Assembly: GCA_964415185.1 (NCBI GenBank)
Contig: CAYPZI010000003.1
Span: 9,651 to 73,650 of the forward strand
DNA length: 64,000 bases
DNA from: CAYVBJ01 sp964415185
Lineage (GTDB): Bacteria; Bacteroidota; Rhodothermia; Balneolales; Balneolaceae
Direction of reading: 5' to 3'
Positions 16,926-25,237 of the stretch are shown here, piece by piece. Position 1 is the first letter of the stretch, and each line of letters begins with the position of its first letter. The notes beneath the pieces are model-generated. The model worked only from the letters and a program-made list of their open reading frames with translations, made no database searches and was not told the origin of the DNA. A program made the translations under genes and the position numbers.

Positions 16926-17465
16926 TTAATCAGATTGCGACTCCTTTCTGTCCAATTCACGCTGCACCTCCCGGTCATTCTGAAAAACCATAACCAAATC
17001 AGCAATTTCCTTCAAAACTTTTCTGTCATTGGAAATCATACCCTTGATGTATTCAAATAAAGTAATTTTTCCCCTCCCCTCTATTAAAACAGGTTTTTCC
17101 CAGTCAAAAACAGACCGGTTTTTTAATGTATTTATCAGTGCTGCCCTGTGCGCTGATATTTTTTCCAGAATTTTAAAAATGTCTTTATCGGTATCCGGAT
17201 CAAACGAATTGCAAAACTCTTCATAGCCGGTTGCCCTTACAATATTTTTATTTTTTAAAAGCTCTTCAACTATCTTCCTGTAGTAATATACCTGGATATA
17301 ATCCAGAAGCATCAAATTTTCTTTAACTGATCTTTTTTCAGGAACATCTTTTTCATACGGAATAGTATCAATAACGTATTTAAGTGCTTCAGCTTCATCT
17401 TGCAGAAAGCCGGCATCTTCGAGTAATTGATCGACTTTCTCCTGGGTAATATCCGAATTTGTCAT
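16926..17465 (-). CDS. Helical protein, possibly DinB-like
   Basis: A 179-residue, almost entirely helical protein. The pattern of long amphipathic helices, with SAHRAALINTLKN, a WEKP turn and a last long helix (LFEYIKGMISNDRKVLKEI), resembles the DinB/DfsB four-helix fold. DinB-like enzymes bind a metal through three histidines; here only one histidine is at a likely position and the later ones are replaced, so metal binding is doubtful. It lies 23 bases downstream of nuoI. The family call is tentative and no function is proposed. Confidence 0.5.
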   Translation of the reverse strand: MTNSDITQEKVDQLLEDAGFLQDEAEALKYVIDTIPYEKDVPEKRSVKENLMLLDYIQVYYYRKIVEELLKNKNIVRATGYEEFCNSFDPDTDKDIFKILEKISAHRAALINTLKNRSVFDWEKPVLIEGRGKITLFEYIKGMISNDRKVLKEIADLVMVFQNDREVQRELDRKESQSD

Positions 17466-17488
17466 AATACCATTCTCGGGATTTTCTA

Positions 17489-18181
17489 TTAACGCTTCCA
17501 GGGAGCTGCAGCTTTGGCCTCATCTGCTTTTTTCTGTTGCTCCAGCATATCCACCAGGGATAAACCGGTATTCCAGTCCCGGTCTCTGTCTCTTACCGAA
17601 TGTATATTGTTTTCTTCCTGGAAATCCCAGAATTGTCCGAATTGCCTGTTTCTATAATCTTTGAGATAATCCAGTCTATCTTTAAGATCTTCTTTAGGAA
17701 CAAGCAATCTTTCCTTGTCATATACAGCCTCATCCCTGGATTCAAATACGATATCATAATCCTTGCTCATCACTATCGCCTCTTCCGGACAAACCTCTTC
17801 ACAATAACCGCAATAGATACACCGAAGCATATTTATTTCAAAAAAATTGGGGTACCTTTCTTTAGGGTCTTCGATATTTTCATTTGCCTGCATACTGATT
17901 GCGAGCGGCGGACAGGCCCGTGCACAGAGTCCACATGCCACACAGCGCTCTTTCCCGTTGTCTTCTACAAGTACCGGCCTGCCCCTGAAAATGTCAGGCG
18001 GACTCCACTTTTCTTCGGGATAATTCATAGTGAATTTTGGGGCAAAAAACTGTTTCAATGAATACCAGAGTGCTTTAAATATCTCCGGCAGGTAAAGTTT
18101 TTCCAGGAAAGAGAGTTTGCGTTCTCTTCTGTAATTATCACTTAATGCATTAACTACCGGGTTTTCTAAATTATCGTGCAT
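17489..18181 (-). CDS. nuoI: NADH-quinone oxidoreductase subunit I (NuoI-like)
   Basis: A 230-residue iron-sulfur protein. Two classical 2[4Fe-4S] motifs are complete: Cys80, 83, 86 and 90 (CVACGLCARACP) and Cys121, 124, 127 and 131 (CIYCGYCEEVCP). The N-terminal membrane-peripheral helix and the RGRPVLVEDNGKERC lead-in match NuoI, which passes electrons through complex I toward quinone. About 70 C-terminal residues beyond the clusters are charged. No other nuo gene is in the window, so the complex I genes are dispersed or this is an extra copy. It lies 85 bases after der. Confidence 0.85.
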   Translation of the reverse strand: MHDNLENPVVNALSDNYRRERKLSFLEKLYLPEIFKALWYSLKQFFAPKFTMNYPEEKWSPPDIFRGRPVLVEDNGKERCVACGLCARACPPLAISMQANENIEDPKERYPNFFEINMLRCIYCGYCEEVCPEEAIVMSKDYDIVFESRDEAVYDKERLLVPKEDLKDRLDYLKDYRNRQFGQFWDFQEENNIHSVRDRDRDWNTGLSLVDMLEQQKKADEAKAAAPWKR

Positions 18182-18266
18182 CAGGTTTTGATATTTGATT
18201 TAATTAAGGATACTAAAAATAACTTTTCTGCGACTTCTGTTCAAAGTTTTATCAATGATTTTCAAA

Positions 18267-19574
18267 TTACTTTTGACGAAACACCATTGTTATGGGTACG
18301 CCATTGAATCCGTACTTTTCTCGCAACTTATTTTCTATAAACCTTCTGTAATTGGCCGGAAGTTCCTGTGGATTATTCATAAAGAATTTAAATACGGGGG
18401 GATTTGATTTTACTTGCGTAGCGTATTGGATTTTTAATTGTTTACCTCTTTTTACAGGCAGCGGCTTCTCTTTCAGAATTTGGTTTATAGAATTATTTAG
18501 TTCGGAAGTAGGAATTTTCTTTTTCCGTTCATCCAAAATTTTTTGAGCTAACTTCAGAACTTTATCAACTCTTTGGCCGGTTACTGCAGAGATTGAGATG
18601 ATAGGCACATAGCTCAGTGTAGGAGTTCTTGAATAGATATAATCCTCAAATTCTTTGAAAATATTCGTTTCTTTTTCCTTAACAAGATCCCATTTGTTTA
18701 ATGCAATTATGATTCCTTTGTTAAAGCGTTCGGCTTCCCTCAATATTCGTTTATCCTGAACATCAAATCCCATATTCGCATCAAGCAGCAGAACGGCAAC
18801 ATCACATTCCTGCAAGGCTCTGTCGGTTCTGACCGTACTATAAAATTCGATATTCTCTTTTACTTTTGCTTTTTTTCTTAGGCCCGCCGTATCAACAATT
18901 GTATATATTTTTCCTTCAAATTCAATATTGCTGTTTATTGCATCACGAGTTGTACCGGGAACATCCGTAACTATACAACGATCACTCTTGAGTATGGCAT
19001 TCATTAAACTGCTTTTACCGACATTTGGCCTGCCTAAAAAAGCAATTTTTGGATTTTGATCTTCTTGTACTTCTTCGGTTTCAGGAAGCAATTCTACAAC
19101 CCTGTCCAACAAATCACCTGTTCCGGTTCCGCTTAATGAAGAAACAGGGAAAACATCATTGAAACCAAGGCCGTAAAATTCGGAAGCTTGAAGTTTTAAA
19201 TCCTCATTGTCAGATTTATTTGCAACAACTATCACCGGAACCGTTTGCTTTCTTAAAATTTCAGCAATAGAAGCATCCAGTGTGTTTATACCATGGGTTG
19301 CATCTGCTACAAATAATATCACATCCGATTCACGAATCGCAATCTCTGCCTGCTCACGAATAGCAGTGGCAATCACATTTGACTCGTCAGGCAGGTAACC
19401 TCCGGTATCGATAACCATAAAATTTCTGCCGTTCCAAAAACTCTCTCCGTAGTGCCTGTCCCTGGTAACTCCATATTCGTCATGAACTATTGCCTTGCGA
19501 CTCCCAATCAGGCGGTTGAATAACGTTGACTTTCCGACATTGGGCCTTCCAACTATAGATATGGTCGGCAACAT
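18267..19574 (-). CDS. der: Ribosome biogenesis GTPase Der (EngA)
   Basis: A 435-residue double GTPase required for 50S ribosomal subunit maturation. Two G domains are evident: GRPNVGKS at residues 9-16 and again at 181-188, with DTGG and DTAG G3 motifs and NKSD (119-122) and NKWD G4 motifs. A C-terminal KH-like domain (about 350-435) ends with the KYGFNGVPITMVFRQK pattern typical of Der. Length and order match the family. It is the first gene of the minus-strand group leading to nuoI, and is divergent from a small membrane protein gene. Confidence 0.96.
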   Translation of the reverse strand: MLPTISIVGRPNVGKSTLFNRLIGSRKAIVHDEYGVTRDRHYGESFWNGRNFMVIDTGGYLPDESNVIATAIREQAEIAIRESDVILFVADATHGINTLDASIAEILRKQTVPVIVVANKSDNEDLKLQASEFYGLGFNDVFPVSSLSGTGTGDLLDRVVELLPETEEVQEDQNPKIAFLGRPNVGKSSLMNAILKSDRCIVTDVPGTTRDAINSNIEFEGKIYTIVDTAGLRKKAKVKENIEFYSTVRTDRALQECDVAVLLLDANMGFDVQDKRILREAERFNKGIIIALNKWDLVKEKETNIFKEFEDYIYSRTPTLSYVPIISISAVTGQRVDKVLKLAQKILDERKKKIPTSELNNSINQILKEKPLPVKRGKQLKIQYATQVKSNPPVFKFFMNNPQELPANYRRFIENKLREKYGFNGVPITMVFRQK

Positions 19575-19643
19575 TTTATTTATTTGATATTTGGTTTATA
19601 TTGAACTTTGACAGATAAAGGTAACGATTTTTTTATTCATACT

Positions 19644-19883
19644 ATGCTTGAGACTTTTTATAATACTTTTGGTTTTGTCGGGTCGCTAATTGTCTCTTTA
19701 ATTGTTTTTGTCATTTCCATTTTATGGATTTCAGGTTTGGCAGGTATCTGCAGCGATGACTTTCAGCATGCCAGAAAAAATACGATCATTATTATTTCAG
19801 TCATATTTCCTCCCCTGCCTCTGGGATGGATGATTTACGAAATCATCCGGCAAAACCGCCTTTTAAACAAACTCGAAGAGTAA
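19644..19883 (+). CDS. Small two-TM membrane protein
   Basis: A 79-residue membrane protein of unknown function. Two hydrophobic segments are visible (about residues 9-32 and 46-63), separated by a short polar loop (CSDDFQHARKN) and followed by a charged tail. The frame is open to TTG 19608, but ATG 19644 gives the more usual start just before the first membrane segment. It lies between divergent der and convergent uvrD-like genes, with only 15 bases to the latter's stop. The layout resembles small superinfection-immunity-like membrane proteins, but the resemblance is too weak for a call. Confidence 0.55.
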   Translation: MLETFYNTFGFVGSLIVSLIVFVISILWISGLAGICSDDFQHARKNTIIIISVIFPPLPLGWMIYEIIRQNRLLNKLEE

Positions 19884-19898
19884 ATCCGAATTCTGTTT

Positions 19899-21917
19899 TC
19901 ATCCCTCTATTTCTTTTTGATTTTCCCGGCTCTCCTCTTCTACCAAAAGCCAGGTTTCAGTGTACTGCTTGTTGATATTTTCCAAAAACCTGGATGGATT
20001 TGTAAAATAATCGTGATATCCATTTTGGCTGACAGCCGGGTATGTAAAGAAAAGCTGTTCCCTGGCACGCGTTGCAGCCACATATAAAAGCCTCAGCTCT
20101 TCATCCAGCTTTTCCTTGCTTTCTACCGAATAACCTGAAGGGATAATCCCGTCAAGACATTGGATAATAAAAACCGTGTGCCACTCCAGTCCCTTGGCAG
20201 AATGTATGGTGCTCAATATCAATGGATTTTCATCTTTTTGGGATTCTTCCGTCTGAAATGCTGTTGACTCAATAGGTTCAAGAGCTAACTCCTCGAGCAT
20301 TTTTTGAATGGAGGAATATGTGCCGGATATATCAATAAATATTTGCAGATCTTTCAGCCTTTTTGGGTAATCGTCGTAACGCTTTTCACAGAATTTTTGA
20401 TAATACTCAACAACTTTTTCAAGAATTTCTCTCACATTACCTCCGGCATTCTGCATCTTTTTAAAAAGCGCAGCCAGTGCTTTTAATTGCGAGAGGTACT
20501 TTTCATTAGCTACGCCGGCAGTATGAAAAGTATATGGCTTCTCTGAATTACGAATCCACTTAAAAAGATCGGCCGCTGTTTTAGGACCAATCCCATCTAT
20601 CAGCATCAAAACACGATTCCATGCTATTGTATCAAGGGGATTGACAAACACCCGTAAATGAGCTAATACATCTTTAATGTGTGCAGCCTCTGTGAACTTC
20701 TGCCCGCCATACTTAACATAAGGTATGTTCATATTGTTTAGGGCAATTTCAAGGTCGAATGAATCTCTTCCGTTTCTGAATAAAACGGCGATATTTTTCA
20801 GTTCTATTCCCTGTTCCCTCATGTTCAATATCATTTGAGTAAGGAACCTGCTTTGATCATTGTTATTTGAAGCTTTTACAATACCGGGTAATACACCACT
20901 TTCATTATCCGTAAATAGTTCTTTGTCAAATTTCTCGGAAGCCTGTTTTATAATTTGATTGGCCAGATTTAATATTGCCTGTGTAGACCTGTAGTTTTTT
21001 TCGAGCCGGATGATTTTGGAATTTTTAAATCTTTCAGGAAATTGAAGAATGTTTTTATGGTCTGCGCCCCGAAATGAATAGATGCTTTGGGCATCATCAC
21101 CTACTGCCATTAAATTATTATGATATGAACTGAACAGCTCCGACAATTCAGCCTGAAGTGAATTTGTATCCTGGTATTCATCTACCATTACATACCGGTT
21201 ACCGGCCGCTACTTTTTTGCATATATCGGGATTGTAAACCAACAAATCCCTGGTTTCAGTGAGTAAATCATCAAAATCCATAACATGATTTAACTTTTTG
21301 TACTCCTTGTAGTTGACAAATAGTTTCTCAATTAATTCAAGATGTTGATAAAATTGAGGGTATTCGTCTGCGACAATTTTTTCAATAGTAGTTTTTTTGT
21401 TCAGGGAACTGCTGAAAATTGAGTAGAGGGTATTTTTGTTGGGAAACCTGACTTTAAGGGATTGAATATCGAGGCGAGAGCGCAAAAACTGGATTGTGTC
21501 TCTCGCATCAGCAGCGTCGATAATTGTAAAATTAGCCGGGTATCCAATCGCATCATGGTAGATATGCAAAAGCTTGCTGCAGTAAAAATGAAACGTTCCT
21601 CCTTCCACCCTGCTGCATCTTTCATCCAGGAGATTAGAAGCCCGGTTGAGCATTTCATAAGCTGCTTTCCTTGTAAAGGTCAGCAAAAGGATTTCACCAG
21701 GTTTTACACCTGATTCAATTAACCTTGCAACACGATAAACCAACGTTCTGGTTTTGCCGGTCCCCGCTCCGGCTATTACCAATACAGGTCCCTCGGTTTC
21801 AGTTACAGCTTTAAACTGGCTTTGATTTAAAAGATCTTCATAGTCAATTTTATAGTCTATATTCTCTGCCGATAAAGGAGACTGCTGCTGTCTGTGTTTT
21901 AAAACAAATTTTTTCAT
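19899..21917 (-). CDS. UvrD/PcrA-like superfamily 1A DNA helicase
   Basis: A 672-residue SF1A helicase. Motifs in order: Q-type lead-in NQSQFKAVTETEGPV, Walker A AGAGTGKT (49-56), LLTFTRKAA, Walker B MVDEYQDTN, GDDAQSIYSFRGA, the YRST motif, STIHSAKGLEWHTVFI and LLYVAATRAREQL. These enzymes unwind 3'-tailed DNA in repair or replication-fork processing. The protein has the domain plan of UvrD and PcrA but lacks an obvious long C-terminal Tudor-like tail, so orthology to uvrD, pcrA or rep is not assigned. It is a single-gene unit with a 184-base upstream gap that shows no other gene. Confidence 0.9.
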   Translation of the reverse strand: MKKFVLKHRQQQSPLSAENIDYKIDYEDLLNQSQFKAVTETEGPVLVIAGAGTGKTRTLVYRVARLIESGVKPGEILLLTFTRKAAYEMLNRASNLLDERCSRVEGGTFHFYCSKLLHIYHDAIGYPANFTIIDAADARDTIQFLRSRLDIQSLKVRFPNKNTLYSIFSSSLNKKTTIEKIVADEYPQFYQHLELIEKLFVNYKEYKKLNHVMDFDDLLTETRDLLVYNPDICKKVAAGNRYVMVDEYQDTNSLQAELSELFSSYHNNLMAVGDDAQSIYSFRGADHKNILQFPERFKNSKIIRLEKNYRSTQAILNLANQIIKQASEKFDKELFTDNESGVLPGIVKASNNNDQSRFLTQMILNMREQGIELKNIAVLFRNGRDSFDLEIALNNMNIPYVKYGGQKFTEAAHIKDVLAHLRVFVNPLDTIAWNRVLMLIDGIGPKTAADLFKWIRNSEKPYTFHTAGVANEKYLSQLKALAALFKKMQNAGGNVREILEKVVEYYQKFCEKRYDDYPKRLKDLQIFIDISGTYSSIQKMLEELALEPIESTAFQTEESQKDENPLILSTIHSAKGLEWHTVFIIQCLDGIIPSGYSVESKEKLDEELRLLYVAATRAREQLFFTYPAVSQNGYHDYFTNPSRFLENINKQYTETWLLVEEESRENQKEIEG

Positions 21918-22101
21918 AACCCAATAATAAAAAAATCCAGAGCCTTATGTAACATATATGTGCAAATGAAATAATTGTAATTCTAATTTTTTGAAGGTTA
22001 TTATACTGAAATAGGTCTCCGGATCAACTTTAAGCTTGGTAAATTGTTGAAACAGTGATAATTTGCTGATCTGAATTCTTTCATAAAAATTTAAATTTCT
22101 G

Positions 22102-22785
22102 ATGAGTAAAAAACTTTCAAAAGAAGAAATGGAACAGGACCTCCTGATTGAGTATAGCTCGAGGTTTATGCATTTCTATCAAAATAATAAAGCAGCGATT
22201 ATTAGCGGTTCTGTTGGTTTAATTGCTGTTGTTGGATTGATTATAGGCTATTTTGTCTACAGTGCTCAACAAGAAGATGAAGCACAAAACCTGATGGGAA
22301 TCGCCGAAAGGTACTATTCTGAAGGAGATCTTGAGAAAGCACTTTATGGTGATGAAGAAGACTTCTCAGTAGGATTTTCTCAGATTGCAAAAAATTATCC
22401 AAATACAAAACCCGGAAACCTTGCTAATTATTACGCAGGAGTGGTTGAATTTGAATTGGGCAATTATGATTCTGCTTTAAATTACCTGAATGAATTCAAT
22501 CCTCCGGATGGCATACTCGGAGTGGCTCCTATTACATTTCATGCGGTCTTATTAATGGAACTGGAAAGATTCGAAGAAGCTGCTGGTAAATTTGAGGAAG
22601 CCGCAAACCGGGATAAAAATGAAGTTACCACACCGGAAAATTATCTCCGGGCTGCCGAAGCCTATCTGGAGGCTGAAAACAACGATAAAGCAGAAGAGAT
22701 GATTTCGGTTATTACCGAAGAATATGCAACTTCCCAATATGCTACCGAGGCGCTGCGCCTGAGGGGATTTATAGCAAGTAAGTAA
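22102..22785 (+). CDS. Membrane-anchored TPR protein
   Basis: A 227-residue protein with an N-terminal cytoplasmic tail, one membrane helix at about residues 31-54 and a periplasmic-type domain of tetratricopeptide-like repeats (for example AKNYPNTKPGNLANYYAGVV and ALNYLNEFN). The arrangement resembles YfgM-like or TolA-binding-type scaffolds that help envelope protein folding, but orthology cannot be claimed. The start is ATG 22102, with no strong ribosome site. It is followed 21 bases later by a small membrane protein gene, likely in the same transcript. Confidence 0.75.
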   Translation: MSKKLSKEEMEQDLLIEYSSRFMHFYQNNKAAIISGSVGLIAVVGLIIGYFVYSAQQEDEAQNLMGIAERYYSEGDLEKALYGDEEDFSVGFSQIAKNYPNTKPGNLANYYAGVVEFELGNYDSALNYLNEFNPPDGILGVAPITFHAVLLMELERFEEAAGKFEEAANRDKNEVTTPENYLRAAEAYLEAENNDKAEEMISVITEEYATSQYATEALRLRGFIASK

Positions 22786-22806
22786 ATAAGAGATATTTAA
22801 AAGGGT

Positions 22807-23286
22807 ATGAAAAAAGCTATATATGGCATTATAGGCGGCTTGTCAACCGTGATTGCTCTTGAAGCTTTTATCAGGCTTGTTATATCTATCTATCTTAAAC
22901 TTGATATTATATTTCTCGGTTATAGTGCTTATCCGGGTCTGTTTTGGCCCATTTTTCTGGTTTTAATTACGGCATTTACTTCATTTTTCGGTGGCATGCT
23001 TGCCGGTACGGTTGGGCGAAATCATCTATATGTTGTATTAAGTATTTATGTGCTCATTCTTTTCATAATCAGGGTTGCGCAACTGCAATATATAATCAAT
23101 ATAGAAGCTGGTTTCAATTCGTCTTTCTATGCTTCTGTCGCACTTATTGTATCGATATTGGGAGCTGTGGGAAGCTGGCTTCTGCTTAAACGCAACCGGA
23201 CCGGCTCACAAGAGAATTCCGTACAAACACCCGGCAAATCAGAGAATGAAACCGGTGCCCGTTCATCAGATGCATCGGAAGAATAA
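22807..23286 (+). CDS. Four-TM membrane protein, unknown
   Basis: A 159-residue protein with about four hydrophobic segments (residues 5-28, 35-63, 75-95 and 103-123) and a hydrophilic C-terminal tail rich in Ser, Glu and Asn (KSENETGARSSDASEE). I do not recognise a family. It follows the TPR protein gene at a 21-base spacing. The region after its stop is the repeat and IS-remnant area, so this is the last intact gene before the assembly gap. Confidence 0.6.
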   Translation: MKKAIYGIIGGLSTVIALEAFIRLVISIYLKLDIIFLGYSAYPGLFWPIFLVLITAFTSFFGGMLAGTVGRNHLYVVLSIYVLILFIIRVAQLQYIINIEAGFNSSFYASVALIVSILGAVGSWLLLKRNRTGSQENSVQTPGKSENETGARSSDASEE

Positions 23287-23343
23287 TGGCTACGCATCAT
23301 CCAATTATGCCCCGAGCGCTGTCGAAGGCAAGATGACAGTCCT

Positions 23344-23597
23344 AAAGTTATCATAAGATCAGAGATCGTATATCGCATATCTGAGATCGCCTATCAATNN
23401 NNNNNNNNNNNNNNNNNNNNNNNNNNNNNNNNNNNNNNNNNNNNNNNNNNNNNNNNNNNNNNNNNNNNNNNNNNNNNNNNNNNNNNNNNNNNNNNNNNAT
23501 TACGGGTAAGTTTTTAGGTGAATGCCACAATTTTGATATCCGATTTCAGATATGCGATATGCGATATTCGAAGTTAAGAGTGGAGAAAAGCACTTAA
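23344..23597. repeat. Direct repeat copy A (contains the N gap)
   Basis: This copy matches 24214-24380 across 55 bases before the gap and 99 bases after it, with one difference in 154. The repeat carries imperfect inverted arms of 25 bases: 23365-23389 is the reverse complement of 23541-23565 at 23 of 25 positions. The unit may therefore be a small palindromic or MITE-like element. By comparison with copy B, only 13 bases should be missing in the gap. Confidence 0.85.
23399..23498. other. Assembly gap of 100 N
   Basis: A run of exactly 100 unknown bases, the usual placeholder for an unsized gap. It falls inside repeat copy A; copy B has 13 bases (24269-24281) at the matching place. The true gap could be that small, or could hide further repeat copies or an insertion element. 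Confidence 0.95.
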
Positions 23598-23599
23598 CA

Positions 23600-24213
23600 C
23601 CTGAGTTCGACACTGGTGTTAAGTCAACTCTCATTTGTCAGGTCTCACCCGAAGTTTTATTCTTGATACGACACTGGGACACCCTGAAAAATAATCACAA
23701 ATTAAATAATTTAGCCATTTCTCATTGTTTTTCTATAATATACAATACCTATATGAACGTAAACTTCTCCCTGAAGGCTCAGGAACTTATTGTATCCCCG
23801 TTTGTTGAGGCTGCTTTTGGTCAACTTACCATTTTCATGCGTTTGGTCAGCCGCTGATTCCCCTCCTGACGATCAAACGGGTTCCCCCGGACTTTTCGCA
23901 GATCATCCCCGCGATCGATCTCAAAGTAAAGGGTCGTTACATCATAAAATACAACGTGAATGGCCCCGCCCAGCACCGCGCATGTATGCTCGAAGCTAAT
24001 CTGCTGTACCTGCTTGTTTATGCTCGCTATACAAGCGATCCATGTAGCGATAGACATGCTGAGGGTCCAGGTCAAAAAAGTGATATCGGTTCAGATACTC
24101 GGCTGTTTTGCGCTTGCTGGCCGGAAAGCAGATCCGGCTGATTACCAGCGTGCGAAACAGCGGATCAGGGATTTGATCAACATATTTTTAGATTAAAAAT
24201 TGTCGAACTCAGG
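23600..24213 (-). mobile_element. Internally deleted IS1634-type element with intact ends
   Basis: A 614-base stretch bounded by perfect 13-base inverted repeats, CCTGAGTTCGACA at 23600-23612 and TGTCGAACTCAGG at 24201-24213. Inside, on the minus strand, are broken pieces of an IS4/IS1634-type DDE transposase. A full element of this group would be well over twice as long, so most of the transposase gene has been lost. The bases next to the two ends (TTAACA and AAAGTT) do not form a target-site duplication. It could still be moved in trans by a related transposase. Confidence 0.75.
23711..24187 (-). pseudogene. IS1634-family transposase remnant
   Basis: Reading on the minus strand from 24187, three segments align with an IS1634-type transposase, but in different frames. 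First is LVISRICFPASKRKTAEYL through YRYMDRLYSEHK. A frameshift leads to VQQISFEHTCAVLGGAIH, then VVFYDVTTLYFEI and DDLRK, which carries a DDE-type Asp. The large middle is missing, and the text jumps to DRQEGNQRLTKRMK. After a further frameshift comes GKLTKSSLNKRGYNKFLSLQ, ending at TAA 23711-23713. It is not functional. The recognition is from memory of the family and needs a database search. Confidence 0.7.
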
Positions 24214-24380
24214 AAAGTTATCATAAGATCAGAGATCGTATATCGCATATCTGAGATCGCCTATCAATAAACGTGATCGAGATTACGGGTAAGTTTTTAG
24301 GTGAATGCCACAATTTTGATATCCGATTTCAGATATTCGATATGCGATATTCGAAGTTAAGAGTGGAGAAAAGCACTTAT
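24214..24380. repeat. Direct repeat copy B (167 bp)
   Basis: The complete copy of the repeat that starts at 23344, beginning directly after the right end of the IS remnant. It has imperfect inverted arms at 24235-24259 and 24324-24348. No open frame of note is found inside. The remaining 95 bases up to the plsC stop (24381-24475) hold nothing I can identify. Confidence 0.85.
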
Positions 24381-24475
24381 CACTATCTGTCACCGAATGC
24401 ATTCGGGACTAAAAGCGGTGAATCCTCTAAAGTACCTGTTGCTCGAGTAATCCAATGACACGCGACTCTGAAATC

Positions 24476-25237
24476 TCAATCCCGGGCCAAATTGTCAACC
24501 TGACCTTCCGCTACCCCTCTCCATTCCGACAATTGTTTTCTTATTTGATTGCGAACGGAATTTGTTAATTCGGAGACATTATGTTTATTATAATCAAAAA
24601 CTGAAACGGGCGGAAATACTTTCAATCTTATATGTACATCCGGTTTAAATCGCCAGGATTGTTTAGGCAAGCAATCTATTGTACCATCAATTGCGAGAGG
24701 AAGCAGATCAATTTTTTTTCTGATTGCCAAATCGAAAGCCCCGTTATTAAACTTGTTCAGCTTTCCGTTTCTCGAGCGTGTTCCTTCAGGAAAAAAAATA
24801 ACGGAGCAGTTATTGTTTAAATAATAAATACATTTTTTTAAAGTGACGGCTCTTCTGTTTTTAGCCTGCCTGTCAACAGATATATCACCGGCTAACTTCA
24901 TCATCCAGCCGATAACCGGAACCTTGAAGAGTTCTTGTTTGGCAACCCATTTCATTTCCCAGGGCAAATTTGAAATCAAAGGGATATCTGCATTCGACAT
25001 GTGATTACAAACCACGATATATGGTTTTCGGTCGTCTATATTGGTTTCACCCTGAATTTCAATATTCCAGTTAGGATTAATTTTTGATATGGCTAATCCC
25101 AGCCGCCTGAATAATTTCCCGGTTTTATATCTTGCAGGATCCCTGTCAAACAATCTTCTGAAGGCCAGCATTGGCAACCAGATCAAAATTAAAACTGAAA
25201 TACCCATCCATATCAGGATGGAACTGATCGAATTCAT
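24476..25237 (-). CDS. plsC: 1-acyl-sn-glycerol-3-phosphate acyltransferase (PlsC-like)
   Basis: A 253-residue membrane-bound acyltransferase that would make phosphatidic acid from lysophosphatidic acid. The N-terminal hydrophobic segment spans about residues 7-26. The catalytic HX4D motif is NHMSNAD (His79, Asp84), and the glycerol-phosphate binding motif FFPEGTRS starts at 148. Length fits the family. Its ATG at 25237 directly abuts the stop of the upstream DEAD-box gene, so the two are likely one transcript. Orthology to plsC is by motif; other lysophospholipid acyltransferases share them. Confidence 0.88.
   Translation of the reverse strand: MNSISSILIWMGISVLILIWLPMLAFRRLFDRDPARYKTGKLFRRLGLAISKINPNWNIEIQGETNIDDRKPYIVVCNHMSNADIPLISNLPWEMKWVAKQELFKVPVIGWMMKLAGDISVDRQAKNRRAVTLKKCIYYLNNNCSVIFFPEGTRSRNGKLNKFNNGAFDLAIRKKIDLLPLAIDGTIDCLPKQSWRFKPDVHIRLKVFPPVSVFDYNKHNVSELTNSVRNQIRKQLSEWRGVAEGQVDNLARD

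Noticed and set aside
17600..18061. 153-residue plus-strand open frame opposite nuoI
   Set aside because: It is a shadow of the iron-sulfur protein frame, with no ribosome site or domain.
23552..23999. Short plus-strand frames in the IS region
   Set aside because: They overlap the transposase remnant, whose minus-strand frames show recognisable family segments; the plus frames do not.
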